Shown: piece after piece, positions 24,085-35,694 of the stretch
Position numbering within the stretch: the stretch's first letter is position 1
How the letters are laid out: the number at the start of each line of letters is the position of its first letter
Source of the DNA: Stenopsyche tienmushanensis
Taxonomy: Eukaryota; Arthropoda; Insecta; Trichoptera; Stenopsychidae
DNA length: 64,000 bases
Direction of reading: 5' to 3'
NCBI GenBank assembly: GCA_008973525.1
Contig: WACJ01000527.1
Location: 682,001 to 746,000 of the forward strand
Notes under the pieces: model-generated
What the model was told of the DNA's origin: nothing
Seen by the model: the letters and a program-made list of their open reading frames with translations, nothing else
Databases searched by the model: none
Position numbers and translations under genes: made by a program

Positions 24085-24166
24085 CAACATTTGACAGGTT
24101 AGGTGTGAATCAGTCTGAGTTTCGAACGTTGCATCGTGGCAAACAGAAAGAGGAGAATTTGCAAAT
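24085..24166 (+). promoter_or_regulatory. Putative 5' leader of the TraB-domain gene
   Basis: The sequence TTGACAGGTTAGGTGTGAATC and the following GC-richer segment lead directly to the ATG at 24167 (context CAAATATGTC). A similar GATAGGTTAGGTGAG motif occurs at the candidate noncoding exon near 44880. The transcription start is not visible from sequence alone. Confidence 0.35.
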
Positions 24167-27100
24167 ATGTCAACATCAGGAGGCGGTGGCGAGAGTGACG
24201 TCTCCCACGACTATGCTTCCTTTGACACCAGCGGACAACTTACCGATATAACTGGTGGTTAGTTTCTTATTTTGATGATGTATTTGCACCAACTGTCAAC
24301 TCCATAACCCCTCTGACAGCTGCCACATAATATAGACTTCAGACAATGCAACATTTATTAACTCCTAACAATTATAATCTAAATTAGAGCGTGCTAAAAA
24401 TGAAACAGGTCAATTTTTTTACATGTAGATTGTCTTAAAATAGAGATAATAAATATATCATTGAATTGTCAAAATATTATTTACAAATAAACAATATATT
24501 GTGCAATGCCAAATTAAATCCTCAAATGATTTTTTAAAATTATTTTCCATTTAATCAGACTATTTTCACTAATACATCATAGTTCTAACTAGTTTCTAAT
24601 TATAAATATTTTTCCCTTATTTAGAAATGCAATCGTCTTTTATATGTCGTTATACTGTATAAAATATTAAACGAAGCATAATAAAAATGATCATTTTAAC
24701 TAAAATCAATGCAAATCTTTTATTTTTGTCACGTTTTGGTGATCTCATAGGCTCCCATTGTTGATTTGATTCGTAATTGTGTAAATTCAATACAAGTCGA
24801 GGTCACATTTACGCAAGCATTGTAGGATGATAACAATTCACAATGTTTCGCTCAAAGTTATGCGCATAAAATCAATTTAACCCAGTAATAAAGAGTAGAT
24901 ATGAAATCTATATGGTGTTAAATTTTTTCGCTAAATTTTTAGCGTACATTGGACCTCGTAAACCGATTAATAATACAACTGGTTTATAATTAGAAATATG
25001 TTCATTCCAACGTGCGAATATGTTTTAACCCTCCATTGGCCTTAACTATTTGAATTGAGAATTAATTAAAAACAATATCTAAAGCTATTAATCGTTTGGT
25101 TATTCATTTTATACTCAGTTGCTGCAAAAATTGTATATTTTTCCCACTCTATTTCCTGCGTAAATCACTCATGCATTTATGCCACATATACGCTCGTACA
25201 GAATGTCCATTGTTGCACACATGGCACCGTTCTGTTGGAACCACATGTCGTCGGTATCTATATCATCCTGTTTGAACCACAAGAAGTTGCTTATTATCAA
25301 TCTGAAGCGCTCGCCGTTGACGGTTATGGCAATATCAGTTTTGTTCTGGAAGAAGTACGGATCAATTATTCCGCCATACTAAAATCTGCACCAAGCAGTG
25401 ATTTTCTCGTGATGCATTTGATGCTGGTGTATCTCGTGTGGATTGGTATTGTCTCAAATCTCTATTGAAAGTAATAATGTTATGGGCACAGTAAATACCT
25501 GGGATTAAAAGGTTCACTTTTTTATTTATGAAAAGAATTTAACGTTTTCATTTAAAAAACGACATTTTCAACCGGACTATCAAATACAATAATTAAAATA
25601 TTTTCTTATTATTACAATACAATTTTTTATTGTGGAATATGTGCATTAGAATATAATCAATTCTCAAAAAATAACAAGCTATCAATTGACATTAACTTTA
25701 TTTTTGAGCTGAAATATCTTTTAATTACTTTAAAAAATTGTGCCGATAGAACACATATTTAAAAGATTTTATTCGTATATGATACAAATATCTAGTGATT
25801 TACTTATGCTATATGAAACGAGTAATTTCACATGTTATTTTCAGATCTTTGTATAATCAGTATCACTATCTAATCTTGCATATGTAAGCAAAAATCCATC
25901 ATGTTGAATTTCACTACAATTCTATTAATAATTTTCAGATAAATCCTTCCTGATTGATTTGACTACACAAAAAAACAGAGAAGATTCCACACACAGCGAT
26001 TCCAAATCGACAATAGATCAACGAGGCACGAGGACAGCTTATTTGGCGACATAAATGCCAAGCTCAAAAGCACGCCCATTAAAAATAATGATACAATAAT
26101 AGACATAGGAGAGGGTTCTATTAGCTTGATTAATAAAGAGAAAGGCGGTGCCAGCACTATATCGGAAGACTATGGAAAAAGGAAACGGGATGATACTGAT
26201 GAATCTCTTTTAATGAATGCCGGACAAGGCACTACTGGTGAGATTATTAATTGAATAATTTTTTTGTATGAAATATTGTATACGTAATGATTTTGCCCAT
26301 GGATTGAAATATAAATTACGTCATATGTGCTTTTATAGTCGAAAAATATTTGATGTTCTCACAAAAAATTTGATGTTGATTCATTTTCGCTGATTATTTT
26401 TATATGGATGCACTGCAAATTTACCAAATAGTTAATGCCACTTCACTCGTACTAAATTCAATATGTATTCCAAATGTATTTGTGGCACAATGTAGGATAA
26501 TAACGCGTGAAGTTCTCTTCTAAGGCTTCATATTATACTAGGTGTGTAAAAAACATCTACTCTTTTTGATACAGGATATATTTTCAATATTTGTCTATCA
26601 CTGAAAATACATTTTTGTTGCATTATAACTACAAACTTAGCGACTTTTTCCTTTTGCTAAATAATTATCATGATTTTTATATCTTATAATATTATTACTA
26701 AGCATTGGGTGTGTGATTAAGTTCCTGCTGTTTCACCATCAGATGGCGGTATAACAATTATGTGCGTATAGCGTCATTCTGTTAAAATGTAAACATTATT
26801 TTATAGTGTGAAATATGTCGAATTTTGTGCCAAGTAAACCGTATTTGCAGAGAATTTTATGGCATTGCTTTATTCAAAAGAAATCTGCCAGAAAGATGGG
26901 CAAAAGTAGTGGCTAACGAAGAAAAGGATTTATTTTCACGAAAAACGGCGAGAACTTATTCACATACCCAATATTAACTCCATAAAATATAACAAACGAC
27001 TTATATAGGACTTATAGGCTTTTATAAGTTTTTGTGCATTTTGATGTTTTTATAAGTTTTATCGACGAACTTAAAAATATTTGGTTTATACAATGTTAAT

Positions 27101-30100
27101 ATTCAATTACATTTATAAAGGTCCGTTACATCAATGTCTAAACGCCTTGTAGTTTGATGTACATATGTTTTACGTCACGAAGTGCTAATCACCTTTAGTT
27201 CATGTTCAATTTGCTAGCATCTACTACAAATTTTATTGATTAATACGGCATAATGATAAAATACAGAAAACCCAAAAATTTTAAACGTAAACTCTGTTTT
27301 GTATCGGTTATTAAAAGATTTTTGTTCTATAAATATGATTTTTTTTTTTATAGATGAATCAATCAATTCCACAGAACAAAGTGATCCGGACAGTTCAGTA
27401 AAGGATGAAAGTGATTTTTCAGCCGACGGTGCTGAAGGTAAAATTCGATAAAATGATCTTACAGATATATGTTCGTTGTTAAAAAATGTATTTTTATTTA
27501 GAACGCGCCAATTCAACGCCTAAAGCGGACCTAAGAAATAAATTTGATGATGATTTCCCAAACACTGTCTCGGTATTAAAAACCAACGACGGTGCAAAAG
27601 TATACCTCGTCGGTACTGCACATTTTAGTGAGGAATCTCAAGATGATGTTTCAAGGGTATGATCATTCTTAATATATGATTTATTTAATTACATTAGAAA
27701 ATATTGCTTATAATGTATTATTTTAATTACAGGTGATACAAAAAGTAAGGCCACATATAGTAATGGTAGAATTATGTTCACAGCGTGTTAACATATTACA
27801 GTTAGATGAGAAAACTATTTTAGAAGAAGCTAAGAATATTAATTTTGAGAAAATAAGGTATTTCCCATTTCATTACTAATCAAAGAAGTCCAAAATAGAA
27901 TATTTTTTATAATAAATATTTTTTTTTAGGGGAATAGTTGAACAAAATGGACTATTAAACGGTCTAATGTATATATTATTACTTAATATGTCAGCAAAAA
28001 TTACCAAACAACTTGGGATCGCTCCTGGTGGCGAATTTCGTAGAGCGCTTCAAGAGGTAAAAAACAATTTTAAATACAGGGTCTTTCAATAGGGACGCTC
28101 GAAATTTGTTGGGTTATAGTGGCTATGTTATTGAAGCAAAATCTGCCAAATTTATTGTGAATGCTTCAGTAGTGTATAGCAAATCACCGCGGAAAGTTAT
28201 AGTGTTGAACAATATGGGTCCCACCACGTACCACTATGCCCGCACTGTGACCAGTTTACACTGGTCATCACAGACACACTTACAATTCAAAAGTACGCAC
28301 CAGGCGTAAAAGTCAATGAATCGGGGCGTGTTGCTGGGAACATTCTCCCGCTCCATCATGGCAGCTGCAGTATTTGCAGGGAATAAAGTGGTTTGGACAA
28401 TTCGCTGCCAGTTCTGGAAGCAGCTAGTTTAAACTGAAAATTAGAAATCTATTACTAAGTCCAGATGCCAGAAAGTTGTCTATAAGATTTTACATGTAAC
28501 AGCAATTGAATAAGTATACTGCGGAATTATTCTCCATAGAATTCTCCTCCACAGAATTCTCCTCCACTAGGCCTGCATGTCCAACGGGGCCTGAAGCGGA
28601 ACCTTTGATCGCTGATCCGCTGTCATGTCCATATCTGTGCAAGGACACTTCAAAAGGCTGCCTATTCCGAACCGAAGGAGAGATGCCTTGAATCGTTCAT
28701 GTCCCGTGAGGAACTGGGAAGTCTAATAGCATGGGACAACCCAGCAACAGGAAAAAACGATATTTAATGGAACTAAATCTATCCTGCCATGCAGTATTAC
28801 ATGCAACAAGTATCTTCCTCTTTAATATTTGAACATCGGATTCTAAACAAGGTTCGAGGTCATCCAGAAGGGATTGTCAATGCAATTGTTGCCAATATAG
28901 ATCTGTAAACGGTTTGCGAACCTATAAGGAACTGCGTCCACGAGTCTAGCGGCAGAAGAACAGGCGGGGACGCAGTTGAGACAGTTCTATAGGCCTTTGT
29001 TACAATAACGAGAGCACCTTTCTGTCTGGCACAGAGCATCCACCAGGCATCGAATAGTCTAGCCTGTGAGCCCAATGTGACCCCGAGATAGGACACCGAG
29101 GATCGGAAGCGTATTATGGTGTCGTATTATGGTTTATCATTATCCTCGGTGGTCTTTTGCAATGTTTCCTCATTGGAATCGCACCTGTCTTTGCCGGTGC
29201 GAATGCGAGTTTATTCAACTCACTCCACCTCGACAAAAATGAGATAGCAGGATTTGCATGGTCTTCGATGTCTCATCTGATGTCATCCCAAACGATAAGG
29301 GCAAGGTCATCTGCGTACGCTGAAACAGAGCACCCAACAGGCGATTGCAATTTAAATATATCGTCCAGGAGGACGTTCCAAAGTATCGGTCCTAGGACTG
29401 AACCCTGAGGGCATCCCCTGAACAAGTGATGACAAAGAATGGTGCAGCCAGCCTCAGCAACCACCATTCGACTCGACAAATAGCTCCTGATGAGGGGATC
29501 ATCAAATTAGTACTGTGCATTATTCTTGATTATTCGATGTCGAAATACAAGCTCTGCTGAAAACATCGCTGCTGTGCGTGAGAATACAGGAAATCGCAAG
29601 GCAGTTAATTTCTCGTCCTTTACAAGAACTTGACTATTCTGCGACTTCAACGTGACTATTAAGCTCTTTCAACAAATATGAGATGACTTTCGTTCGTGTT
29701 GTCTTGAGCCCAGGTGTTTGTTTTGATAATTAAGATACTCGCATCATTCTTATCGTTAACCAATCTTGATATTCCTTCTTGACTATTCTGGAGTGGCGTC
29801 ATTAGCCGAGTATCACCACTCCTTTGCAAAATCTACTCCAGAAGTAAACTGGCAGGCTTGTACGATAACCCTGTCCTTTTATTTTCGCAACACATTAATA
29901 GGCAAAAATAGCTGAACAACAAAAAGTAAATGCCATGCAAGTTGAACATTAAGAAATTACCAATATTGTTTGCTATCAAGGTTCATTAATTGAGCTTGGT
30001 TCATTATCAAGCTTGCTGTTGGAGCTAACAGAAAAGTGGATTTAAGTGCATCTCACACACAACTTGTTTTATTTACGTTTGAAAATCGAGCACCCTTATT

Positions 30101-30905
30101 GTAAGACCCTATAGTTTTTCATCAACGGAAGATTGTATGTTTGTTTAATTGTAAAGGCAAAGAATATTCCTCAATGCATCATTCATCTCGGTGACAGGCC
30201 TATTCAAGTAACAATGCACCGAGCGCTTTCAGCTTTATCGTGGTGGCAAACAATCAAACTCGTTTGGCGTTTAATTACTTCAGACGATCCAATTAGGTAT
30301 CTTCTTTTCTCGTTACTTATTCAGTAATAAAAATAATAAATTCAAATTGAAAACGATTAATTTTTTTAAATAGTAAAGAAGACGTCGAACGGTGTAAACA
30401 ACGCGGCCTTCTTAGAGAAATGTTGGCCGATATGGAAGGAGAATTTCCTGCCTTGAAAAAAGTGTTCGTTTCTGAACGAGATATTTTCCTCACTCATTCT
30501 CTTCAGATAGCCGCCGGTACCAAAAGTATGTATTGTAAAATTAATCCGTATCTATTTTTGTATTCGGTATTTTAAACATGTTAAATGCTATTTTCAGCAA
30601 ATAGTGGACCTATCCGCGTAGTCGGCGTGGTTGGAATTGGACACGTGCAGGGAATTTTGGATAATTGGGGCACCGTCAATTCGAAAGCTATACCGCCCAT
30701 CATGAAGTAAGAAAACTGAATATTTTTTTACGTTTGCAATTTGCACGCATCTCCGTTATATTAATTTTGTATTAATTTTTTTTATAGAATACCCCCCACT
30801 TCAATGTCCAGCCGTATATTGAAAGTTTCTGTGAAATTTGCTATGGTCGGTTTGATAGTTTATGCTGGTTACAAAGTTGTACCGAAGAGATGGTTTCCGA
30901 TATAA
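24167..30905 (+). CDS. TRABD: TraB domain-containing protein (TRABD-like)
   Basis: Member of the TraB/PrgY/GumN family. Animal members are membrane-associated and, by their conserved GxxH motifs, suspected to be metal-dependent peptidases; the exact role is unsettled. Ten exons: 24167-24257, 25939-26237, 27354-27437, 27502-27656, 27733-27857, 27930-28056, 30157-30296, 30374-30525, 30598-30706, 30788-30905. The N-terminal 160 or so residues are acidic, low-complexity and poorly conserved. The TraB domain then shows VYLVGTAHFSEES, VMVELCSQRV, CIIHLGDRPI and VVGIGHVQGI. The last 25 residues form a hydrophobic segment (VKFAMVGLIVYAGYKVV) and a short basic tail, a likely tail anchor. About 466 codons. 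Exon 2 is 299 nt where a multiple of three is required: frame 1 stops at 26052-26054, and the second half is open one base out. All other joins keep frame. Intron 6 holds a mariner copy with a LINE fragment. Confidence 0.88.
25150..25470 (-). pseudogene. mariner-like transposase fragment in TRABD intron 1
   Basis: Read on the minus strand, the segment encodes YGGIIDPYFFQNKTDIAITV, then NGERFRLIISNFLWFKQDDI, then DTDDMWFQQNGAMCATMDIL. This is the catalytic-domain stretch of mariner/IS630 transposases with the second catalytic region (normally QDGA) altered to QNGA. No N-terminus is present. The GC content is higher than that of the surrounding intron. Confidence 0.75.
26815..26980 (+). pseudogene. 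mariner-like transposase N-terminal scrap in TRABD intron 2
   Basis: An ATG at 26815 opens MSNFVPSKPYLQRILWHCFI followed by QKKSARKMGKSSG and a stop. It resembles the first residues of Mos1/mauritiana-type mariner transposases (family pattern: FVPNK...L...FN.KK.A). Similarity fades soon after, so only the extreme N-terminus remains. Confidence 0.55.
28510..29510 (-). pseudogene. Non-LTR retrotransposon (R1/Jockey-like) ORF2 fragment
   Basis: On the minus strand, 29480-29273 encodes FRGCPQGSVLGPILWN and then SVSAYADDLALIV, the fingers/palm motifs of a non-LTR reverse transcriptase with the catalytic YADD box intact. A frame-shifted continuation gives WSELNKLAFAPAKT, a thumb-region motif. Near 28760-28680 comes SQFLTGHERFKASLLRFGIG and, after another shift, a KCPC zinc-knuckle-like piece. 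The order matches ORF2 of R1/Jockey-clade elements. Frameshifts and loss of the endonuclease make it inactive. Confidence 0.75.
29660..29912 (-). repeat. Dispersed repeat, partner of 53213-53480
   Basis: This 250-bp segment is a close reverse complement of 53213-53480, sharing TTGCAAAGGAGTGGTGATAC, AATGACGCCACTCCAGAA and ATTTTTGCCTATTAATGTGT in the same order. Short open pieces on the shared strand (for instance a DFAKEW-like peptide) are frame-broken. The family is unknown. Confidence 0.6.
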
Positions 30906-32387
30906 GAATATTATATTTTGAGCGTGAAATATGAATGATTTTGTCTTTATATTTTTATTTAAGTATAGACTTCTACGGTTTATCTTATGAGTATACATCA
31001 TCACTTAAGAGACTTGTCAAGTTGCCTTTTATTATCCTGAACGTGGCATTCTTAGACTTAAAAAGTCAAATGTGTTCTTATACTTAAAATTTAAACTATC
31101 AGAGCTTTCTAACTTTTATTGAAATAATACCTATTCCAAATTTAGTAGAAATTATAACGTTATTATTAAAATAATATTTAGAACAGGTCTGACTGTCAAT
31201 TAGCATGTTTTTTGCGAAATTGTGAATTCACCCTGCCACGTGCATATCTGAGAGGTTCTTCAGTGTTAGTGAGTGAATAATTTATTGACGTTTCGGAATT
31301 GAATCAAATTTTATCAGTGTAGAAATTAAAATTTGGTGTTCATGTATATATGACCTACATGCCACTTACGTTTAGCATGCATTTGATGTGAAACAGTATT
31401 AAAAATATGATTTTGTCTTTGTCAAATCCTCCGATGTTCGTTTTATATTGTTTCATAATTATGAAACGTATACATCTATTATATTGATATGTTTAGGAAT
31501 GGTTTGATTTCAATTACATAGTCTCAGTACGGTCTCTTTTTAATTTATAGGTGTTGGAAGCTTTTATTAATATAATATATTATATATCTTATAAACAACA
31601 TTTTTGATAATAATCCCCTTATCCGTATATTTTATTCAATCAACAACAAATAATTTATTTCCTATGTAACGTCTAATGATCATTTGATGTTCAGATTCTC
31701 GTCAACGAAAAATATATTTTAACTACGCGTACATATGAATATATTTAAAAGATAATGTAGATATGTCAATGAAATATTGAAAAATGTATATTGAACGTTA
31801 AATTATATTTTTATAATAAAATATTGATTGTTTGTACTAAATTTCATTTTTATGAAGTTTATTGAAGAAAATTTGATCATGTGATTATTGTGTTCCTTTT
31901 CGAATCCAAAATATATATTGCGATTCCTTTTTAAATTGAATAATATTCTTTAAACTGTAAACTTTTGTGTTTGAATAGTAATGTGTTTTTTATAATTGTT
32001 TTTGTTTGCACTACTTCATTGAAATAAAATCACAATTATACTATTTCAATTACAATATTTTTAATTTGCTAGAAATACATGAGTTCTAAATTTAAAGATA
32101 TATTTCGAGTACGTAAAAAATTGATATATAAAAACAAATTTTCTAACAATTTTTAAATCTAATAGGAATCAGTGGAATAATTCATGCGTATTTGTGTTTG
32201 TTAAATGCTTTATATCTTTAACAGATCCATTGTTGCGACAATTCTGATTATATATTATAAGTTAAAAACACAAAATGAATCTTGATTTAGTTCATGCTTG
32301 GCGTTACGAAGGACTCAAATATAACCTGGAATTTTACTTTTTTGAATCACGCACCAATATGAGAGAAGTAGCATCCTCTGTTGCGCA
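30906..32387. other. 3' flank / long AT-rich 3' UTR region of the TraB-domain gene
   Basis: No coding exon was recognised. Several AATAAA-type signals occur, for example near 31817 and 32024, so the transcript end cannot be fixed from sequence alone. Confidence 0.4.
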
Positions 32388-32660
32388 ATGCGTAAGCTAG
32401 CAGATATAATAGGCCTTTCAAAAAATGCTGTACATTGCATATTGACTGAAAATTTAGACATGAGAAAGCTGTGCACAAGATGGGTGCCGCATTTGCTCAC
32501 AATGGAACAAAAACAGCGTTGTGATGATAAGTTAGCCTGTGATAGAGTTTCTATGATCGTACATATCATAGAAAACGCCGCAAAAAGCCCTAAAAGAGAA
32601 CAGAGTGGCTACAAGGTTTCTATGTCCAATCGGTCCACTTTTCAGACCGCTTAAAAATGG
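32388..32660 (+). pseudogene. mariner-like transposase scrap fused to a dispersed repeat
   Basis: The open frame 32388-32654 starts with a segment containing GLSKNAVHCILTENLDMRKL and then CTRWVPHLLTMEQKQ. This is the highly conserved second helix-turn-helix to linker part of mariner transposases. After DRVSM the frame changes character to ENAAKSPKREQSGYKVSMSN, which matches the dispersed repeat found at 43.3 and 49.9 kb. The junction is probably an old rearrangement or insertion. Confidence 0.7.
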
Positions 32661-33235
32661 ATAGAGTCAATCAGTGTTGGTTCATATAAAGTAGAATACC
32701 CAATTAAACTGGGAAACTCATGAACAGCCACCTTACGTTGCAGTCGAACACATGCACAACTAATTTTTGGAGCAGTTGTCTTCTTTCTTCAGTGATCAAG
32801 AAGCTTTCTATCCGATGGAATTTCTAATGAAGGGGAAAAATAATCTACTCTATTTGTATTTTATATATCACTAATAAATTTGTACAGCAAAATTCCGGGT
32901 TACATCTGAATTTCCCTCGTGTATTACGTCATTTAGTGTATGTTATGTGACCGTAAAAAAAAATTAAATCTTAAAGCACTAAAATTATTTTTAAGTCATA
33001 AAGTTAAAGGCTGCGGAGGAATAAAAATTGACCAAACGAACAGCAATAACTTTATGAGCTTATTAAAGCCTTCTTCCATCCGACTTGCCTATTTTAATGA
33101 ACATATAATAAAAATAATAACTAATTAATTTTAATATAAAACAAACACAATAAATAAAATACAAAGCATAATATCAAAATTTTGGATAGAGGTATTTGCA
33201 TTACATTAAATGACCCTGTTTTGAAGGTTGTATAG
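32661..33235. other. AT-rich sequence, nothing recognised
   Basis: An open frame at 32940-33128 has no recognisable features. Confidence 0.4.
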
Positions 33236-33405
33236 ATTGCAGCAGGGAAACTACCTCATTTTAAAAATGAATAACACAAACAGCATAGGAGATATCTCTT
33301 TTAATTTTTTTCCATGTTACAAAGAGACATTTAAAGACAGTCCATTGCATGATGGTTACTAAACCTACCCTTCTCGGAATAACGGAAGTTTCCCTGTCGC
33401 ACCCT
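33236..33405. mobile_element. Small MITE with GCAGGGAAA-type inverted ends
   Basis: TTGCAGCAGGGAAACTACC on the left and GGAAGTTTCCCTGTCGCACCCT on the right are inverted. The outer consensus AGGGTGCG(G/A)CAGGGAAA is shared with a 97-bp unit at 58826-58922. There is no coding content. Confidence 0.45.
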
Positions 33406-33968
33406 GTAGTTGTTATTACATAAATAGAAATGTATCACCTTTGTTTATAAGTTATGAAAATGATTGTCATGCATATATCCAAATTTGGTGATTATTCTAA
33501 CAACAATGCTATACTTCGTGAATTATATAGTGACATCATATTAATATAAAACATTTTCTTGCGGTTATGAATAACCCTTAACACAATATTATTTAGATGT
33601 GCATATACATATTGCACAAAATGCGTATTCATTTAGTATCTATTTCATATTCCGGAGTAAAATTCATCTATTTTATTACTATTTTCATTGATAGACTTGT
33701 GTAAGTACGTTCTATTAGTATTTTATCAGTCTCTTATTAATTTTTTGTATATTATAATGGAACATTTGTGACAAAAATTCGAATTGAATCCACAGTAATA
33801 AAATTTGTTCATGTAGAAATTAAATAGTGTGTATACTCAGTCTTATAGCCATTACTATTATTAGTAAGTACAGGTCATTAAAATGAGAATGTCATATTTG
33901 TTATTAGAATTCGACTGAACATAAAATTATCAATATTTTGTATGTAAATTTAACTATTACGCTATGTT
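33406..33968. other. AT-rich spacer downstream of SUMF1
   Basis: Nothing was recognised apart from likely 3' UTR of the minus-strand SUMF1 gene close to 33968. Confidence 0.4.
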
Positions 33969-35292
33969 TTATTGAGCGTCTAAGGCACAGCGAAATCCGA
34001 GATTACCGGCTGAACTATCCTCTGTGTTTTGAGATCGAGCTGCACATCTATAGCGATAACAATATGATTCGTGGCAAAGGTATGACCCGCCTTTCTTGAC
34101 TCTCTCTGTATTCTAAAATTAATGCAAATGTAATATTTTAATTCCTTGTGCAGTTAAACAATAGGATAATTTTAAATTATGCAGTTTATTCAATTAACTT
34201 CTATGCGTCAACGTATATAAGTCCCAACATACATACCCTATCATCGATCCAGTGATCGCTCGTCCATTCCCATACGTTACCCGCCATATTGTATAACCCA
34301 TAATTGTTTGCTGGGAATTCATCTACTGGGGCTGTTCCTATAAATCCATCCTCGGCAAGATTTTCAGTGGGGAACGTTCCTTGCCAAATGTTTGCCCTTA
34401 AATATTATCATAATAGAACCGGATAAGAAAATCCATGATGAATAAATCATGCGAATATTTATATGAACAAATAAATAATCAAACCAATGTTTTCCATTGG
34501 GCATCAGTTTATCACCCCATGGGAATAATTTATTTTTCCTGCCACCTCTACAAGCCGTTTCCCATTCATTTTCCGTCGGCAATCTTCCACCGTCTATACG
34601 CCACTTACAATAAGCAACTGCGTCATTCCAAGATACGTGTAAAACAGGATGCGACAAAAAATCTAAAACGATCATTGATAGATAATTTATAAACGATTCG
34701 GACACGGTTTTAATCCATTTGTGACGTTTAAATTAATACTTTCAATGGAGGATCCTTCGCCTTCCGGTTGCTTCCAGTTTGTATCAGGAATTTTATACCA
34801 CCAAAGAGCGTGAACCGATCGCAGGCCTTCGTATTTTTTCTTTTGAGTATCATTCAAAAATAAGCCGAATACGAAACTATCCCCGAAACCTTCAGCTTCG
34901 GTTTTATAACCGGTCTCGGAAATAAATTCGGCGAAGTTTTCGTTCGACACTTCGTATTTATCTATGTAAAAGGCGTTTAGTTCAACTTTTCGAATTGGAC
35001 CTTCTCTATCGGCAATTATAATAGGTTTGTCTGTTCCCAGTTCATAATAACCAGCGGGAATCAGCGACATTTTGGATAGTACCGTTTCTCTATCCGTCGT
35101 CGGCTTAAATTCATTATCGATTTCTAAACTAGGCTTTGAACAAGTTTGATCATTTGAATCATTATCAGAAAAGTGGCTTTCACCTGAACACTGTTTATTG
35201 GACCGGTCGATGGAACAACCGCAAGACTGGTCGTTCATTTCTACCGAGAGAAACGAACATGCTATCAATAAAACTTTCATTGAGAAAGACAT
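33969..35292 (-). CDS. SUMF1: Formylglycine-generating enzyme (sulfatase-modifying factor 1)
   Basis: Oxidises the active-site cysteine of newly made sulfatases to formylglycine in the endoplasmic reticulum. Four exons on the minus strand: 35292-34740, 34662-34485, 34396-34237, 34112-33969, all in frame, giving about 344 residues (human about 374). A short hydrophobic N-terminus ([15 protein letters not shown]) is a plausible signal peptide, followed by a cysteine-containing low-complexity linker. The FGE-sulfatase domain shows [84 protein letters not shown] and [14 protein letters not shown]. The catalytic pair is preserved in [19 protein letters not shown] (about Cys310 and Cys315, spaced five apart as in the human enzyme). 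Around the last intron, about a dozen residues that other FGEs have before VKKGGSY, including a conserved NPxGP, are absent. The gene is divergent from the HARBI1-like gene. Confidence 0.93.
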
Positions 35293-35694
35293 TTTTATTG
35301 CGAATAAGCTTACGATAAAATGAGAATTAAAGGTATATCATTTAAGAGTAAGTACAGTGCTTACAGCTGACAAACGTCACATGTGACACTTATTTGCAGT
35401 GTTGCCAGCTCGAAAATTGAATCCCTCAATTTTATATGCGCGATTCAAATATTTTAAATTTTATTTAAAAATATGACGATTATAATTGTCCAATTTTATT
35501 TTTAATACCATTATTTTAAGATTAATATAATATTTTTATTACTAGTTTATATTATTTTGAACGTTGATAAATTTGTCGTTTTTCGTTTTATTAGGAATGC
35601 AAGCTTCGAATGGAACGATGTTTTTTTGTGCATCACTTTGACAGTTATAGATACGAACGCGATCTTGTTTATTTACAAATTTTTCAATCAACAA
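35293..35694. promoter_or_regulatory. Divergent promoter interval, SUMF1 / HARBI1-like gene
   Basis: About 400 bp separate the two start codons on opposite strands, or 265 bp if the upstream ATG at 35557 is used for the plus-strand gene. Such a short head-to-head spacing implies a shared promoter region. No unambiguous core element stands out. Confidence 0.4.

Larger units (their letters stand above)
28077..30111 (+). mobile_element. mariner-family element in TRABD intron 6, carrying inserted LINE
   Basis: The left end at 28077 (AGGGTCTTTCAATAGGGACG) and the right end at about 30045-30111 (CGAGCACCCTTATTGTAAGA followed by CCCTATAG) are inverted repeats. The right-hand 60 bp match the left end of the 47087-47420 element, including AATAAAACAAGTTG in reverse. 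The left 200 bp encode GYVIEAKSAKFIVNASVVYS, the same peptide family as at 9.6 kb. The interior is dominated by a non-LTR retrotransposon fragment and another dispersed repeat, making this a nested insertion. Confidence 0.6.
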
